Source: Bacteroides muris (ex Afrizal et al. 2022) (lineage in GTDB: Bacteria; Bacteroidota; Bacteroidia; Bacteroidales; Bacteroidaceae). Taken from it: a DNA stretch of 64,000 nt. The stretch is from positions 20,966 through 84,965 of the forward strand of contig NZ_SRYZ01000014.1 of the NCBI RefSeq assembly GCF_004793475.1, written 5' to 3'. Position 1 is the stretch's first letter; the number at the start of each line of letters is the position of its first letter. The position numbers and the translations under genes were made by a program. A model generated the notes under the pieces. That model ran no database searches. It saw nothing but the letters and a program-made list of their open reading frames with translations, and had not been told where the DNA came from. Shown piece by piece: positions 14,403-24,511 of this stretch.

Positions 14403-16733
14403 CTAATTAAACAGTTCGTCGAGTCCCTCTATCGGTTCTTCTATATGGGTATCTCCTTCCAGATTTATATCATCTTTACAGGGGTTATAGCCTTCAGGCA
14501 ACTGGAATGTTTCATTTTCATCATATCCCAGAGATTTGTCACCGAGCACTTTTACCATATATTTAGTCCAGATAGGCAATGCCATGGAAGCGCCTTGTCC
14601 GTGAAGCATCGTATCAAAATGAATGTCACGGTCTTCACCGCCCACCCAGCAACCGGATACGAGCGAAGGCGTGAAGCCCATAAACCAGCCGTCGGCATTG
14701 TAGTTCGTCGTTCCGGTCTTGCCGCCCATGTCGGCTTTCACACCCAGACGGCGCACACGGGCTCCGGTACCTTCGTTGACAACGGCACGCAACATGACCA
14801 GCATCTTGTAAGCGCTGGATACGCTGATGACTTCCTGCATTTCGGGAGCAAAGGTTGCCAGCACGTTTCCATCATTGTCTTCGATGCGGGTCACGAACAG
14901 CGGAGCTACCCGGATGCCCTTATTGGGGAATGCGGTATAGGCACTCACCATCTCGCCGACTGAAATCTCGCACGGGCCCAGACAGAGTGAAACGGAAGGT
15001 ACAATATCACGGTTACGGACACCGAAAGTATGTATCAGACGTTTCAAGTTATAGGGATTCAGTTTACTCATGAGATAAGCCGTAATCCAGTTGTCCGAGT
15101 TTGCCAGCCCCCACTTCACCGTCACCATGTCACCAATCAGCTTTTTGTTGGCGTTACGCGGTGTCCACGGTTTCCCGTTTTCATCAAACAGCGTATATTC
15201 TACATGGCGTACTTCGTCACACGGAGAGAATCCGTTCTCCATAGCCAGCGTATAGAGGAAAGGCTTGACGGTAGAGCCTATCTGTCGCCGTCCCACCATG
15301 GCCATGTCGTACTGGAAATAATGATAGTTCGGTCCGCCCACGTATGCCTTTACGTGTCCGTTGCGCGGGTCCATGGACATGAAGCCGGCGCGAAGGAAGA
15401 ATTTGTAGTAACGGATGGAATCCATCGGGGTCATGATGGTATCTTTCTCCCCTTCCCAACTGAATACGGACATCTCTGTCGGCGTATCGAAGGCCTTCTC
15501 TATTTCAGTTTCAGTGGCTCCGGCTTTCTTCATGAAGCGGTAGCGGTCGGACAACCTCATGGCACGTCTCAAAATCTCGTCCACCTGTTCCTGAGTCAGA
15601 CGGAAGGTGTAGGGGGCTTTCTTGGCCCCTTTCTTTTCCTTGAAGAAATAGCCTTGCAGCTCCTTCAGATGTTCTGTTACAGCATCCTCGGCATACTGCT
15701 GCATACGCGAGTCGAGCGTGGTATGGATTTTCAACCCGTCGGTATAGAGGTTGTATTTGGTACCGTCTTTCTTGGTATTCTTTTCGCACCATCCAAAGAG
15801 CGGATTGTTCTCCCAGTTGAGTGAATCCTCGTAGTACTTCTGCATTTGCCAACCGCGGTAATCGGCCTTGTCGGGCTTCTCGGCGGTGAGCACACCACGC
15901 AGATATTCGCGGAAATAAGTGGCGAGCCCTTCCTTGTGGTCCACACGGTTATATTTCAGTTTCAGAGGCAACGCCTGGAGGGAGTCGCACTCGGCTTCCG
16001 TAATATATCCCGCTTTCCGCATCTGGTCGAGCACCACATTGCGCCGCCCACGGGAACGTTCGTTGTAGCGCACCGGATTATAAAGCGACGGATTCTTGCA
16101 CATGCCCACCAACGTAGCCGCTTCCTCAATCTTCAAATCCTTCGGTTCGCAACCGAAATAGGTAAAAGCAGCAGTCTTGATACCTACCGCATTGTTCAGG
16201 AAGTCGAACTTGTTGAGGTACATGGTGAGGATTTCCTCTTTTGTATAGTAACGTTCCAGCTTTACGGCAATCACCCATTCGATAGGCTTCTGAAACAGAC
16301 GCTCCATCACATTGTCGGCGCCGGGAGAATAAAGCTGTTTGGAAAGTTGCTGGGTGATGGTACTGCCACCGCCGGCGTTCTTCTGCATCAGGATACCACG
16401 CTTCACCACGGCACGCGTCAGAGCGTAGGCATCAATGCCCGAATGCTGGGCAAAGCGTACGTCTTCCGTAGCAATCAAGGCATTGATGATATTGGCAGAC
16501 AGCTCATCGTAGCCCACAAACACACGATTTTCCTTACTATAGGAATAAGTACCCAATACTTTTCCATCATCGGAAAAGACTTCTGTGGCAAATTTGTAAT
16601 TCGGATTCTCCAAATCCTCCACCGGAGGCATATAGCCTATCCAGCCCTTGGCTATGGAAAAGAATATAAAGACACACACCAGCGCAATCAGTGCGATAAA
16701 AATCCATAGGATTTTGACGACCTTCTTTATCAT
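14403..16733 (-). CDS. Class A penicillin-binding protein (PBP1a-type)
   Basis: Bifunctional peptidoglycan synthase with one membrane anchor (residues about 8-27) and periplasmic glycosyltransferase and transpeptidase domains. The GT51 domain has ATEDVRFAQHSGID (catalytic Glu90) and GGSTITQQLSKQL. The transpeptidase has GSTVKPF (Ser487, Lys490), NSDN and KTGTT (672-676). The ATG at 16733 (776 residues) is preferred over the TTG at 16760 because the TACCTTTG element at 16769-16776 would place the transcript start at about the TTG. It heads the minus-strand cluster with the folK-like gene, kdsB and the M16 gene. Confidence 0.95.
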   Translation of the reverse strand: MIKKVVKILWIFIALIALVCVFIFFSIAKGWIGYMPPVEDLENPNYKFATEVFSDDGKVLGTYSYSKENRVFVGYDELSANIINALIATEDVRFAQHSGIDAYALTRAVVKRGILMQKNAGGGSTITQQLSKQLYSPGADNVMERLFQKPIEWVIAVKLERYYTKEEILTMYLNKFDFLNNAVGIKTAAFTYFGCEPKDLKIEEAATLVGMCKNPSLYNPVRYNERSRGRRNVVLDQMRKAGYITEAECDSLQALPLKLKYNRVDHKEGLATYFREYLRGVLTAEKPDKADYRGWQMQKYYEDSLNWENNPLFGWCEKNTKKDGTKYNLYTDGLKIHTTLDSRMQQYAEDAVTEHLKELQGYFFKEKKGAKKAPYTFRLTQEQVDEILRRAMRLSDRYRFMKKAGATETEIEKAFDTPTEMSVFSWEGEKDTIMTPMDSIRYYKFFLRAGFMSMDPRNGHVKAYVGGPNYHYFQYDMAMVGRRQIGSTVKPFLYTLAMENGFSPCDEVRHVEYTLFDENGKPWTPRNANKKLIGDMVTVKWGLANSDNWITAYLMSKLNPYNLKRLIHTFGVRNRDIVPSVSLCLGPCEISVGEMVSAYTAFPNKGIRVAPLFVTRIEDNDGNVLATFAPEMQEVISVSSAYKMLVMLRAVVNEGTGARVRRLGVKADMGGKTGTTNYNADGWFMGFTPSLVSGCWVGGEDRDIHFDTMLHGQGASMALPIWTKYMVKVLGDKSLGYDENETFQLPEGYNPCKDDINLEGDTHIEEPIEGLDELFN

Positions 16734-16768
16734 GTTTCTGTTGCTAAAATCAAAGTTCAATAATAGGG

Positions 16769-16776
16769 CAAAGGTA
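16769..16776 (-). promoter_or_regulatory. -7 element of the PBP1a cluster
   Basis: TACCTTTG on the minus strand. The expected transcript start is near 16761, giving a leader of about 28 nt to the ATG at 16733. Confidence 0.65.
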
Positions 16777-17137
16777 CGGAAATATATTGGATGTGCCTAT
16801 GCTTTTTATATCTTTTTCAGGATAAGCTTTACGGAACCTATGAAAACACCCGTTCATTTTAACGGAAATTCTCAATGAATTGCAAAACAACCAGAAAAAC
16901 TTGAAGAAAAAAAACGAATAGGAAAAACATATCGTAATAAGCAATAAAACAGATTGAAACAAAGAAAACTTGCCATCGCGCCCGTAAAACAGAGACAAGG
17001 GAAGAACAGAATAGGGAAAAACGATGTTGTCGTTGACAGAACGACGACGGGCCGCCATCCGAAATGCCACATGGTAAAAACAACCCATATTTCGCAAAAA
17101 ATTTTCCCGCACATTTCCGTAGCCCGCATATTTTACG
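16777..17137. other. Divergent spacer between PBP1a and pyrB; no gene seen
   Basis: About 360 nt without a convincing coding region. Open frames on both strands here lack any recognisable domain and run into the flanking genes. No tRNA, riboswitch or strong hairpin was recognised. Confidence 0.5.
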
Positions 17138-17145
17138 TAACTTTA
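17138..17145 (+). promoter_or_regulatory. Probable -7 element of pyrB operon
   Basis: TAACTTTA, one base from TAnnTTTG, 32 nt before the pyrB ATG. It supports the start at 17178 rather than upstream in-frame codons. Confidence 0.45.
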
Positions 17146-17177
17146 CACTCTCGAAAAGTATAAATGAATTCAACGAT

Positions 17178-18110
17178 ATGGAAAACAGAAGTTTAGTCAC
17201 CATTGCCGAGCATAGCCGGGAAAAAATCCTCTATATGCTCGAGATGGCGAAAGAGTTTGAAGCCCATCCCAACCGGCATATATTGGACGGGAAAGTAGTT
17301 GCCACCTTATTTTTCGAGCCTTCCACCCGTACACGCCTCAGTTTTGAGACTGCCGCCAACCGACTTGGAGCACGTGTCATCGGATTCAGCGATCCAAAGG
17401 CCACCAGCTCATCCAAAGGCGAGACGCTGAAAGACACCATCAAGATGGTGAGCAACTATGCCGACATCATCGTGATGCGTCACCACCTCGAAGGGGCCGC
17501 ACGCTATGCCAGTGAAGTCACCACCGTGCCCATTGTGAATGCCGGAGACGGTGCCAACCAGCACCCTTCACAGACCATGCTCGACCTCTATTCCATCTAC
17601 AAGACGCAAGGTACGCTGGAAAACCTGAACATTTTTCTGGTCGGCGACTTGAAGTACGGTCGTACCGTCCACTCCCTACTGATGGCAATGCGCCACTTCA
17701 ACCCTACCTTCCACTTCATCGCTCCCGACGAGTTGCGGATGCCCGAAGAATACAAAATCTACTGCCGCGAGCACAACATCAAGTATGTGGAACATACGGA
17801 CTTTACGGAAGAAATCATCGCAGACGCCGACATCCTTTACATGACCCGTGTGCAGCGCGAGCGCTTCACCGACCTCATGGAATACGAACGGGTGAAGAAT
17901 GTCTACATCCTGCGCAACAAGATGCTGGAGCATACCCGTCCCAACCTGCGCATACTGCATCCGCTGCCCCGTGTCAACGAAATAGCCTATGATGTGGACG
18001 ACAATCCCAAAGCATACTATTTTCAGCAGGCACAAAACGGACTATATGCCCGTGAAGCTATTCTGTGCGATGTACTGGGCATCACACTGGATGAGGTGAA
18101 AAAAGAGTAA
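17178..18110 (+). CDS. pyrB: Aspartate carbamoyltransferase catalytic subunit
   Basis: Catalyses carbamoyl phosphate plus aspartate to carbamoyl-aspartate, the committed step of pyrimidine synthesis. 310 residues from the ATG at 17178 ([13 protein letters not shown]). The open frame extends 38 codons upstream but that part is not family-like. The phosphate loop STRTRLSFE lies near residues 54-62; [12 protein letters not shown] and [14 protein letters not shown] are also present. The regulatory subunit follows 42 nt later, so a holoenzyme of the E. coli c6r6 kind is expected. Confidence 0.97.
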   Translation: MENRSLVTIAEHSREKILYMLEMAKEFEAHPNRHILDGKVVATLFFEPSTRTRLSFETAANRLGARVIGFSDPKATSSSKGETLKDTIKMVSNYADIIVMRHHLEGAARYASEVTTVPIVNAGDGANQHPSQTMLDLYSIYKTQGTLENLNIFLVGDLKYGRTVHSLLMAMRHFNPTFHFIAPDELRMPEEYKIYCREHNIKYVEHTDFTEEIIADADILYMTRVQRERFTDLMEYERVKNVYILRNKMLEHTRPNLRILHPLPRVNEIAYDVDDNPKAYYFQQAQNGLYAREAILCDVLGITLDEVKKE

Positions 18111-18152
18111 AGGAGTAATTCAGTAGAATCGTCTAATAACAAATATATCAAG

Positions 18153-18617
18153 ATGTTAAGCGAAAAGAAACAAGAATTGCAGGTGGCCGCTCTGGAAAAC
18201 GGCACTGTAATAGACCATATACCCTCCGAGAGACTGTTTACAGTAGTCTCCCTGCTCAGACTGGAACACATGAGCAACAATATCACCATCGGCTTCAACC
18301 TCAAGAGCAAGAAACTGGGCACGAAAGGCATCATCAAGATTGCCGACAAGTTCTTCTGCGACGAAGAGATAAACCGTATCGCCGTAGTGGCTCCCAATGT
18401 AAAACTGAATATTATCCGCGACTACGAAGTGGTGGAAAAACGCGAAGTCCGCCTGCCCGAAGAGCTGCGCGGAATCGTGAAATGCGCCAACCCGAAGTGC
18501 ATCACGAACAATGAGCCGATGCCTACATTATTTCATGTTGTGGATAAGGACAATTGCATCATCAAGTGCCACTATTGCGAAAAGGAACAGACCAGAGAAG
18601 ATATTGAAATCATATGA
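18153..18617 (+). CDS. pyrI: Aspartate carbamoyltransferase regulatory subunit
   Basis: The allosteric nucleotide-binding and zinc subunit that couples to PyrB. The 154-residue protein has the N-terminal ACT-like nucleotide domain (NGTVIDHIP, then LFTVVSLL). It also has a C-terminal zinc domain with CANPKC and CHYC. Its stop overlaps the start of the flavin-reductase-like gene by 4 nt (ATGA), implying coupled translation. Confidence 0.97.
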   Translation: MLSEKKQELQVAALENGTVIDHIPSERLFTVVSLLRLEHMSNNITIGFNLKSKKLGTKGIIKIADKFFCDEEINRIAVVAPNVKLNIIRDYEVVEKREVRLPEELRGIVKCANPKCITNNEPMPTLFHVVDKDNCIIKCHYCEKEQTREDIEII

Positions 18618-19180
18618 AAGAAGACTGGAAACCCGGAACAATGATTTATCCGCTGCCTGCCGTATTGGTGAGTTGCGGAAGCACTCCGGAGGAATATAAC
18701 ATTCTGACTATCGCATGGACGGGAACGATTTGTACGAACCCGCCCATGTGCTACATCTCCGTACGCCCCGAACGCCACTCCTACGACATCATCAAGCGAA
18801 ATATGGAGTTCGTCATCAACCTCACCACAAAAGACATGGCGCAGGCCACGGACTGGTGCGGTGTACGCTCCGGAAAGGATTACAACAAATTTGAGGAAAT
18901 GCATCTGACACCCGGGAAAAGCACCGTAGTCAGCGCGCCTCTTATCGAAGAATCACCGCTTTGCATAGAATGCCGGGTAAAGGAGATTATGGCTCTCGGT
19001 TCGCACGACATGTTCATAGCGGATGTGGTAAATGTCCGTGCCGATACCCGTAATCTGAACCCTGAAACCGGCAAGCTGGAACTGGCGGAAACAAATCCCC
19101 TGGTCTATGTGCACGGCGGATATTATGAGCTGGGGGAAAAGATAGGCAAGTTCGGATGGTCAGTGGAGAAAAAGAAGTAA
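18614..19180 (+). CDS. Flavin reductase-like, FMN-binding split-barrel protein
   Basis: A 188-residue cytosolic protein of the flavin-reductase-like domain family, members of which bind FMN and reduce flavin with NAD(P)H. Family-like parts are [28 protein letters not shown], the [14 protein letters not shown] strand, EFVINL, and the late [15 protein letters not shown]. Substrate is unknown. It overlaps pyrI by 4 nt, so it is co-expressed with pyrimidine synthesis; a functional link is suggested by position only. Confidence 0.85.
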   Translation: MKEDWKPGTMIYPLPAVLVSCGSTPEEYNILTIAWTGTICTNPPMCYISVRPERHSYDIIKRNMEFVINLTTKDMAQATDWCGVRSGKDYNKFEEMHLTPGKSTVVSAPLIEESPLCIECRVKEIMALGSHDMFIADVVNVRADTRNLNPETGKLELAETNPLVYVHGGYYELGEKIGKFGWSVEKKK

Positions 19181-19204
19181 TAATGCAATTAAAGGTTTTA
19201 AGAG

Positions 19205-19975
19205 ATGGAGCTGCGACGAATCTTGATGGGTTTATATCTGTTGGCCTTTCCTGCCATGATGTGGGGACAGACTCCGGTTGTGCCCGGCACTGCCGGCAAA
19301 GAGCATTCCGGACACCACAAGGAAACTCCGGTCAATTTCGGTTTCAAAGGCGGTTTCACCTCTTCCTTATTCCTTGTATCCCAGTTCAGCGTCAACGGAA
19401 TGCCCATTGACGAAGTGCAGAACAATTACAAGATAGGATATTTCGGTTCCCTTTTCATGCGGATAAACTTCGACCGCCACTTTCTGCAACCGGAAATTTC
19501 CTACAACATCAACCGGTGCAACATCACTTTCGAGAAACCTCTGCCCGAAGACGCCTCATCGGGCGCCCTGCCGGAGGAAGCCTCCATTACATCGTCCATT
19601 CACAGCATAGATATCCCCGTCATCTACGGATACAACTTCATCAAGGAGGGGCCGTACAGCCTTGCTGTCTTTGGCGGTCCTAAAGTGCGCTATATATGGG
19701 ACCGGAAAAGCGACATCGACTTCGAAAATTTCGACCAGATGAATATCCGTGAAAGGCTTCGCCCGCTTAATCTCAGCTTCACGGTTGGCGTATCCGTCAC
19801 CATATCACGCGTCTTTTTCGACTTCCGTTACGACATGGGACTGCACAACATCTCCAAGAGCGTGACATACGACATGCCGGCCGACAACAACGCTGCAAAC
19901 GAAAATACGAAAAACGAAATCCGTTTTCACCGCAGGGACAATGTGCTGAGTTTTTCTTTCGGAGTGTTCTTTTGA
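19205..19975 (+). CDS. PorT-like outer-membrane beta-barrel protein
   Basis: 256 residues with a signal peptide (LYLLAFPAMMWG). After a His-rich linker comes a barrel of the PorT/outer-membrane-beta-barrel type: FGFKGGFTSSLF, LQPEISYNI, SIDIPVIYGYNF, and a final strand VLSFSFGVFF ending in Phe. In Bacteroidetes such barrels are general outer-membrane proteins; PorT itself belongs to type IX secretion, but this assignment is not made here. It starts 24 nt after the flavin-reductase-like gene and may be the last gene of the pyrBI transcript. Confidence 0.75.
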   Translation: MELRRILMGLYLLAFPAMMWGQTPVVPGTAGKEHSGHHKETPVNFGFKGGFTSSLFLVSQFSVNGMPIDEVQNNYKIGYFGSLFMRINFDRHFLQPEISYNINRCNITFEKPLPEDASSGALPEEASITSSIHSIDIPVIYGYNFIKEGPYSLAVFGGPKVRYIWDRKSDIDFENFDQMNIRERLRPLNLSFTVGVSVTISRVFFDFRYDMGLHNISKSVTYDMPADNNAANENTKNEIRFHRRDNVLSFSFGVFF

Positions 19976-20020
19976 CAGTAAATTTCTTCCTTTTCTTTCA
20001 ATTTATTCATTTATTTCCCG

Positions 20021-20028
20021 TAAATTTG
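20021..20028 (+). promoter_or_regulatory. -7 element of glyA
   Basis: TAAATTTG matches TAnnTTTG; the leader is about 43 nt to the ATG at 20078. No clear -33 TTTG was found at the usual distance. Confidence 0.6.
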
Positions 20029-20077
20029 TACGCTTAATAAGAGAATACAGATTTATCAAACTTATCTAATAAGCAGA

Positions 20078-21358
20078 ATGAAAAGAGATGATTTAATTTT
20101 CGAACTTATCGAAAAAGAACACCAACGTCAGCTCAAGGGCATTGAACTGATTGCATCAGAGAACTTTGTAAGTGACCAGGTTATGCAGGCAATGGGCTCC
20201 TGCCTCACCAACAAGTATGCTGAAGGATATCCCGGCAAACGTTACTATGGTGGTTGTGAGGTAGTGGACCAGAGTGAGCTGATTGCCATTGACCGCCTGA
20301 AACAAATCTTCGGCGCAGAATGGGCCAACGTACAGCCGCACTCCGGTGCACAAGCCAATGCAGCCGTATTCCTCGCCGTACTCAATCCGGGTGACAAATT
20401 CATGGGACTGAACCTTGCACACGGCGGTCACCTCTCCCACGGCTCCTTGGTCAACACTTCCGGTATTATCTATACTCCCTGCGAATATAATTTGAATCAG
20501 GAGACCGGACGCGTGGACTATGACCAGATGGAAGAAGTCGCCCTGCGCGAGAAACCCAAAATGATTATCGGCGGCGGTTCTGCTTATTCCCGCGAATGGG
20601 ACTACAAGCGCATGCGCGAAATCGCAGACAAGATAGGTGCTATCCTGATGATTGACATGGCTCATCCTGCCGGACTGATTGCAGCCGGTGAACTGGATAA
20701 TCCCGTGAAATATGCCCACATCGTGACCTCTACTACCCACAAGACTCTGCGTGGTCCGCGTGGTGGCGTTATCATGATGGGTAAGGACTTCCCCAATCCC
20801 TGGGGCAAGAAAACTCCGAAGGGAGAAATCAAGATGATGTCCCAATTGCTGGATTCAGCCGTATTCCCCGGTATTCAGGGTGGTCCGCTGGAACACGTCA
20901 TCGCTGCCAAAGCTGTTGCCTTTGGCGAAATCCTGCAACCGGAATGGAAAGAATATGCCAAGCAGGTGAAGAAAAACGCCGCTGTCTTGGCACAAGCCTT
21001 GATAGACCGTGGCTTCACCATCGTTTCCGGCGGTACGGACAACCACTCCATGCTGGTGGACTTGCGCAGTAAATATCCCGATTTGACCGGTAAGGTTGCC
21101 GAGAAGGCGTTGGTGTCTGCCGACATCACCGTAAACAAGAATATGGTTCCCTTCGACAGCCGTTCGGCTTTCCAGACTTCCGGTATCCGTCTGGGTACTC
21201 CTGCCATCACAACCCGTGGCGCCAAGGAAGACCTGATGCTCGAAATTGCCGAGATGATTGAAACCGTTTTGTCCAACGTAGACAACGAACAAGTCATTGC
21301 AGAGGTACGCGCACGCGTCAATGCAAAGATGAAAGAATATCCTCTGTTTGCTTATTAA
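20078..21358 (+). CDS. glyA: Serine hydroxymethyltransferase
   Basis: PLP enzyme that converts serine and tetrahydrofolate to glycine and methylene-THF. The 426-residue protein has the family order: [36 protein letters not shown], the Asp of [14 protein letters not shown], and PLP lysine motif [13 protein letters not shown] near residue 226. It closes with [15 protein letters not shown]. It is monocistronic, ends at a shared terminator and faces fhs, which works in the same one-carbon network. Confidence 0.98.
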   Translation: MKRDDLIFELIEKEHQRQLKGIELIASENFVSDQVMQAMGSCLTNKYAEGYPGKRYYGGCEVVDQSELIAIDRLKQIFGAEWANVQPHSGAQANAAVFLAVLNPGDKFMGLNLAHGGHLSHGSLVNTSGIIYTPCEYNLNQETGRVDYDQMEEVALREKPKMIIGGGSAYSREWDYKRMREIADKIGAILMIDMAHPAGLIAAGELDNPVKYAHIVTSTTHKTLRGPRGGVIMMGKDFPNPWGKKTPKGEIKMMSQLLDSAVFPGIQGGPLEHVIAAKAVAFGEILQPEWKEYAKQVKKNAAVLAQALIDRGFTIVSGGTDNHSMLVDLRSKYPDLTGKVAEKALVSADITVNKNMVPFDSRSAFQTSGIRLGTPAITTRGAKEDLMLEIAEMIETVLSNVDNEQVIAEVRARVNAKMKEYPLFAY

Positions 21359-21367
21359 TAAGCAACA

Positions 21368-21433
21368 GGAGGAAATTAAAAATTAAAGGCTGCGCAGTTC
21401 AAAGCTCGCGCAGCCTTTAATTTTTAATCCTCC
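21368..21433. terminator. Bidirectional terminator between glyA and fhs (GGCTGCGC family)
   Basis: The arms 21368-21395 and 21408-21433 share the AAAGGCTGCGC/GCGCAGCCTTT core with long AT-rich extensions. The left arm has a two-A bulge; the loop is 12 nt. It serves both convergent genes. Confidence 0.88.
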
Positions 21434-21456
21434 ATTCTAAACATGCGCCCGTACGT

Positions 21457-23127
21457 TTAGCTCAGCCCTTCTATATTTCCATCCACAATGTCAATGCGTT
21501 CGGCTTGTGGTTTCTTTGGCAATCCCGGCATACGGAGGATTTCACCGGCAATGGCTACAATCATTTCCGCACCGTTGTTGACTACGATATCCTTGATGTG
21601 AAACTCAAAGTTGTTGACTGCACCGTATATCTTCGGGTCGGCAGAGAAGGAATACTGTGTTTTGGCGATACAGACAGGGTAATGGCTGATGCCCATCTGC
21701 TCTATCAGTTTGATAACCTTGCGGGAATGGAGACTGTAAGTCACTACGCTTGCTCCGTAGAGGTTGCAGGCCACCTTTTCAATTTTACGTTCCACGCAAT
21801 CGTTCTCCTCGTAGGTGAAGGTCAGCGGTTCGGATGGTTTGTTCTCGATGGTATCTACCACCAGATTGGCAAGGTCAACGGCTCCCTCTCCTCCTTTGGC
21901 AAAGGCATTGTTCACGGCAAAACCTACATTGAGCTTTTCTTCGCAATGGCGGCGGATAGCCTCCACCTCCTCGTCCGTATCACTGGCAAAACGGTTGAAT
22001 GCCACGATGACCTGCTGGCCGAACGAACGCAAATTGCGTACATGCTTGTCCAGGTTGCCAAAGCCCTCTTTCAGTCCCTCCATATTGGGTTCCTTGATGC
22101 AGTCCAGACTGACACCGCCATGCATCTTCAGTCCTTGTGCGGTAGCAACGATTATCGTCAACTTGGGCTGTAGGCCGCTCTTGCGGCACTTGATGTTGTA
22201 GAACTTCTCCGCACCGAGGTCAGCCCCGAATCCGGCTTCCGTCACCACATAATCGCCGAATGTCATTGCCATTTTTGTAGCAAGAATGGAGTTGCAGCCA
22301 TGGGCAATATTGGCGAACGGTCCTCCATGAACAAAAGCTGCAGTACCTTCGGTAGTCTGCACCAGGTTAGGATTGATGGCGTCTTTCAGCAAGACAGTAA
22401 TGGCACCGGCTACGCCTAACTCTTTCACCGTAAATGGAGTACCATCGAAACGGAATCCCAGAATAATGTTCTCGATACGGCGACGGAGGTCATCCAAGCT
22501 TGTTGCCAAGCAGAGAATGGCCATAATTTCGGAAGCCGGAGTAATGTCGAATCCCGACTCCTCGGTAATGCCGTTGGTGCTCGGTCCCAATCCGGTGACA
22601 ATGCTGCGCAAGGAGCGGTCGTTTACATCAAGCACACGCCGCCAGATGATTTCTTTCAGCCCGAATCCGTCCGCCTGATGCTGGTACAAGTAATTGTCGA
22701 GCAAAGCGGAAATCATGTTGTGTGCCGAAGTAATGGCGTGAAAGTCGCCTGTAAAGTGCAGGTTTATCTTCTCCATGGGCAGCACCTGGGCGTATCCTCC
22801 GCCGGCAGCACCGCCTTTCATGCCGAAGCAAGGACCTAACGACGGTTCGCGCAGAGCGACAATAGCCTTTTTGCCTATCTTGTTCAGCCCCAGTGCCAGA
22901 CCGATGGACACGGTTGTTTTACCGATACCCGCTTTCGTAGCCGTGATAGCCGTCACCAGTATCAGATTACTTTTCTTCACTTTCTCTTCATCAATCAGAT
23001 GCGTAGGAATCTTAGCTATGTAACGGCCATAGTTCTCTACCTCGTCATGTGGAATCTCCACACTCTCGGCCACCTGCTTTATCTTCTTCAGCTCTATGCT
23101 CCGAGCTATTTCAATGTCAGATTTCAT
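21457..23127 (-). CDS. fhs: Formate-tetrahydrofolate ligase
   Basis: Makes 10-formyl-THF from formate, THF and ATP. The 556-residue length is typical. The nucleotide-binding element is [15 protein letters not shown] near residues 66-80. [36 protein letters not shown] and the [15 protein letters not shown] stretch are all strongly conserved in the family. It is transcribed towards glyA from a promoter at 23177-23184. Confidence 0.97.
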   Translation of the reverse strand: MKSDIEIARSIELKKIKQVAESVEIPHDEVENYGRYIAKIPTHLIDEEKVKKSNLILVTAITATKAGIGKTTVSIGLALGLNKIGKKAIVALREPSLGPCFGMKGGAAGGGYAQVLPMEKINLHFTGDFHAITSAHNMISALLDNYLYQHQADGFGLKEIIWRRVLDVNDRSLRSIVTGLGPSTNGITEESGFDITPASEIMAILCLATSLDDLRRRIENIILGFRFDGTPFTVKELGVAGAITVLLKDAINPNLVQTTEGTAAFVHGGPFANIAHGCNSILATKMAMTFGDYVVTEAGFGADLGAEKFYNIKCRKSGLQPKLTIIVATAQGLKMHGGVSLDCIKEPNMEGLKEGFGNLDKHVRNLRSFGQQVIVAFNRFASDTDEEVEAIRRHCEEKLNVGFAVNNAFAKGGEGAVDLANLVVDTIENKPSEPLTFTYEENDCVERKIEKVACNLYGASVVTYSLHSRKVIKLIEQMGISHYPVCIAKTQYSFSADPKIYGAVNNFEFHIKDIVVNNGAEMIVAIAGEILRMPGLPKKPQAERIDIVDGNIEGLS

Positions 23128-23176
23128 ACAGAGTTTTTTCTTTAAATAACAACTTTAATATTTTGCTTCAAAGTTG

Positions 23177-23184
23177 CAAAAGTA
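23177..23184 (-). promoter_or_regulatory. -7 element of fhs
   Basis: TACTTTTG on the minus strand, about 50 nt before the fhs ATG and inside the 71-nt gap to the tlpA-like gene. fhs therefore does not depend on read-through. Confidence 0.6.
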
Positions 23185-23198
23185 CGAAAAATCCCCTA

Positions 23199-24374
23199 CT
23201 ATTCCATCAGTTTTTCCAGTTTCTCCAACAAACTGCCTTTTCTATAACCGGACCACATCTCTACAACCTCTCCTTCCGGAGATAAAAATACATAGCGAGG
23301 GATAGCACCTGAACTATACCTGGCATACAAACCGTGATTTCCTTTCAAGTCATTCAAATTCCACCAGCTAATGTCATGGTGGCGCGAAGCTATCTCCCAG
23401 TTGGTTTTATCATCAATACTCAAACTGACTATCACCAGACAATCTTCGTATTTCTTGCTGATTTCTTTCATTTCCGGCAATGCCATAAGGCAAGGTCTGC
23501 ATCCACGGCTCCAAAAATCCATTAAGACTGCTTTCCCTTTAAAGTCGGACAGACGGTGTACATTTCCTTGCAAGTCGAACAAATCGCCGTCTGCTGCCTT
23601 TTCCTGTGCAGCTACCGCCTTGACAGGAAACAAATAGGCTTGGATGTCCAAAGCTTCCGGTGTATGACGCTGTTCCTCAGTAAGTCTGGCATATAATTCC
23701 TCTACTTCTTTACGGTAAGGATAACCTTTTGTGTACTTCACTCCTATTGCCAAGCTTTTCAGGTTATCCATCCAAACTTCTTCTACCGGCAATTGCTTCA
23801 TTCGGGCTATTACATTGGAGGCTATACGGAATTTTAAATCATTTTCCACTTTTTCCAAACTGTCACGCAAAGCAACGACCTTTGCCAGCACCTCCTTATC
23901 ATCCGGTTTCCGGGGATATTTGCGCATCAATCGCATGTGCTCCATTCTATTCTCCTGATTATGGTTCCATAAATCCCGTGAATCGTTTACAAAAAGCTGC
24001 CATATCTTCTGTTGCGGCATTTCACTTTCCACCTGCCAGGTGTAGATGTTCATATCCTCGCCCGTCAAGCGGATATGGGAACCTTCCTTAGCCCAAAGGG
24101 ACAATCCCATACTATACAGATTACCGTCACGAATCATCAAACTCAAACGTTCTGTATCTGTTTTAGAGATAGGTATTTCAAAACGAAAACTGTCTCCCTG
24201 AAGGGTATCTGTCGCAATACTGTTTTCCACGTCTCCTTCCATCCGAAATAGATTCAGGCAGACTCCTTGCTTCACATTCTTTACTTTTCCTTCAATGACA
24301 CAAGTACCTTGCGCCTGCATACAAACGCTTATTAATAACAGAAAAACAGCGCTTACTACCTTCCTGCAGTTCAT
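23199..24374 (-). CDS. TlpA-like thioredoxin-fold protein with DUF4369-like N-terminal domain
   Basis: 391 residues, exported (signal MNCRKVVSAVFLLLISVCMQ). The N-terminal third (GTCVIEGKVKN, then LSLWAKEGSHIRLTGED) resembles DUF4369, and a helical middle follows. The C-terminal thioredoxin domain has the redox motif CRPC (Cys292, Cys295) and a cis-Pro in AIPRYVFLSPEG. It is a periplasmic thiol-disulfide oxidoreductase, probably reductive; the partner is unknown. It lies 137 nt downstream of the TonB-receptor-like gene. A decayed 5' fragment of a close relative lies at 30377-30758. Confidence 0.88.
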   Translation of the reverse strand: MNCRKVVSAVFLLLISVCMQAQGTCVIEGKVKNVKQGVCLNLFRMEGDVENSIATDTLQGDSFRFEIPISKTDTERLSLMIRDGNLYSMGLSLWAKEGSHIRLTGEDMNIYTWQVESEMPQQKIWQLFVNDSRDLWNHNQENRMEHMRLMRKYPRKPDDKEVLAKVVALRDSLEKVENDLKFRIASNVIARMKQLPVEEVWMDNLKSLAIGVKYTKGYPYRKEVEELYARLTEEQRHTPEALDIQAYLFPVKAVAAQEKAADGDLFDLQGNVHRLSDFKGKAVLMDFWSRGCRPCLMALPEMKEISKKYEDCLVIVSLSIDDKTNWEIASRHHDISWWNLNDLKGNHGLYARYSSGAIPRYVFLSPEGEVVEMWSGYRKGSLLEKLEKLME

Positions 24375-24443
24375 ATCCTTTATCGATTTTGATTAACAAT
24401 GAACAATGATACTAAGAATAAAAGGAATTACGAAAATATCGTA

Positions 24444-24451
24444 CCCCCCCC
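24444..24451. repeat. Run of eight C (eight G on the coding strand) upstream of tlpA-like gene
   Basis: An uninterrupted C8 tract 70-77 nt before the tlpA-like ATG, between two genes on the minus strand. Such homopolymers can slip during replication. Here it lies outside coding sequence, so any effect would be on promoter or leader spacing. Confidence 0.6.
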
Positions 24452-24511
24452 TTTTATTTATATTTAACATCGACCTTTTTTATTGGTAACTATTCAGCGA
24501 ATAATTACTTT

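Noticed and set aside
16750..17203. Several overlapping frames on the minus strand upstream of pyrB
   Set aside because: They overlap each other in different frames, have no recognisable domain and cover the pyrB promoter and start.
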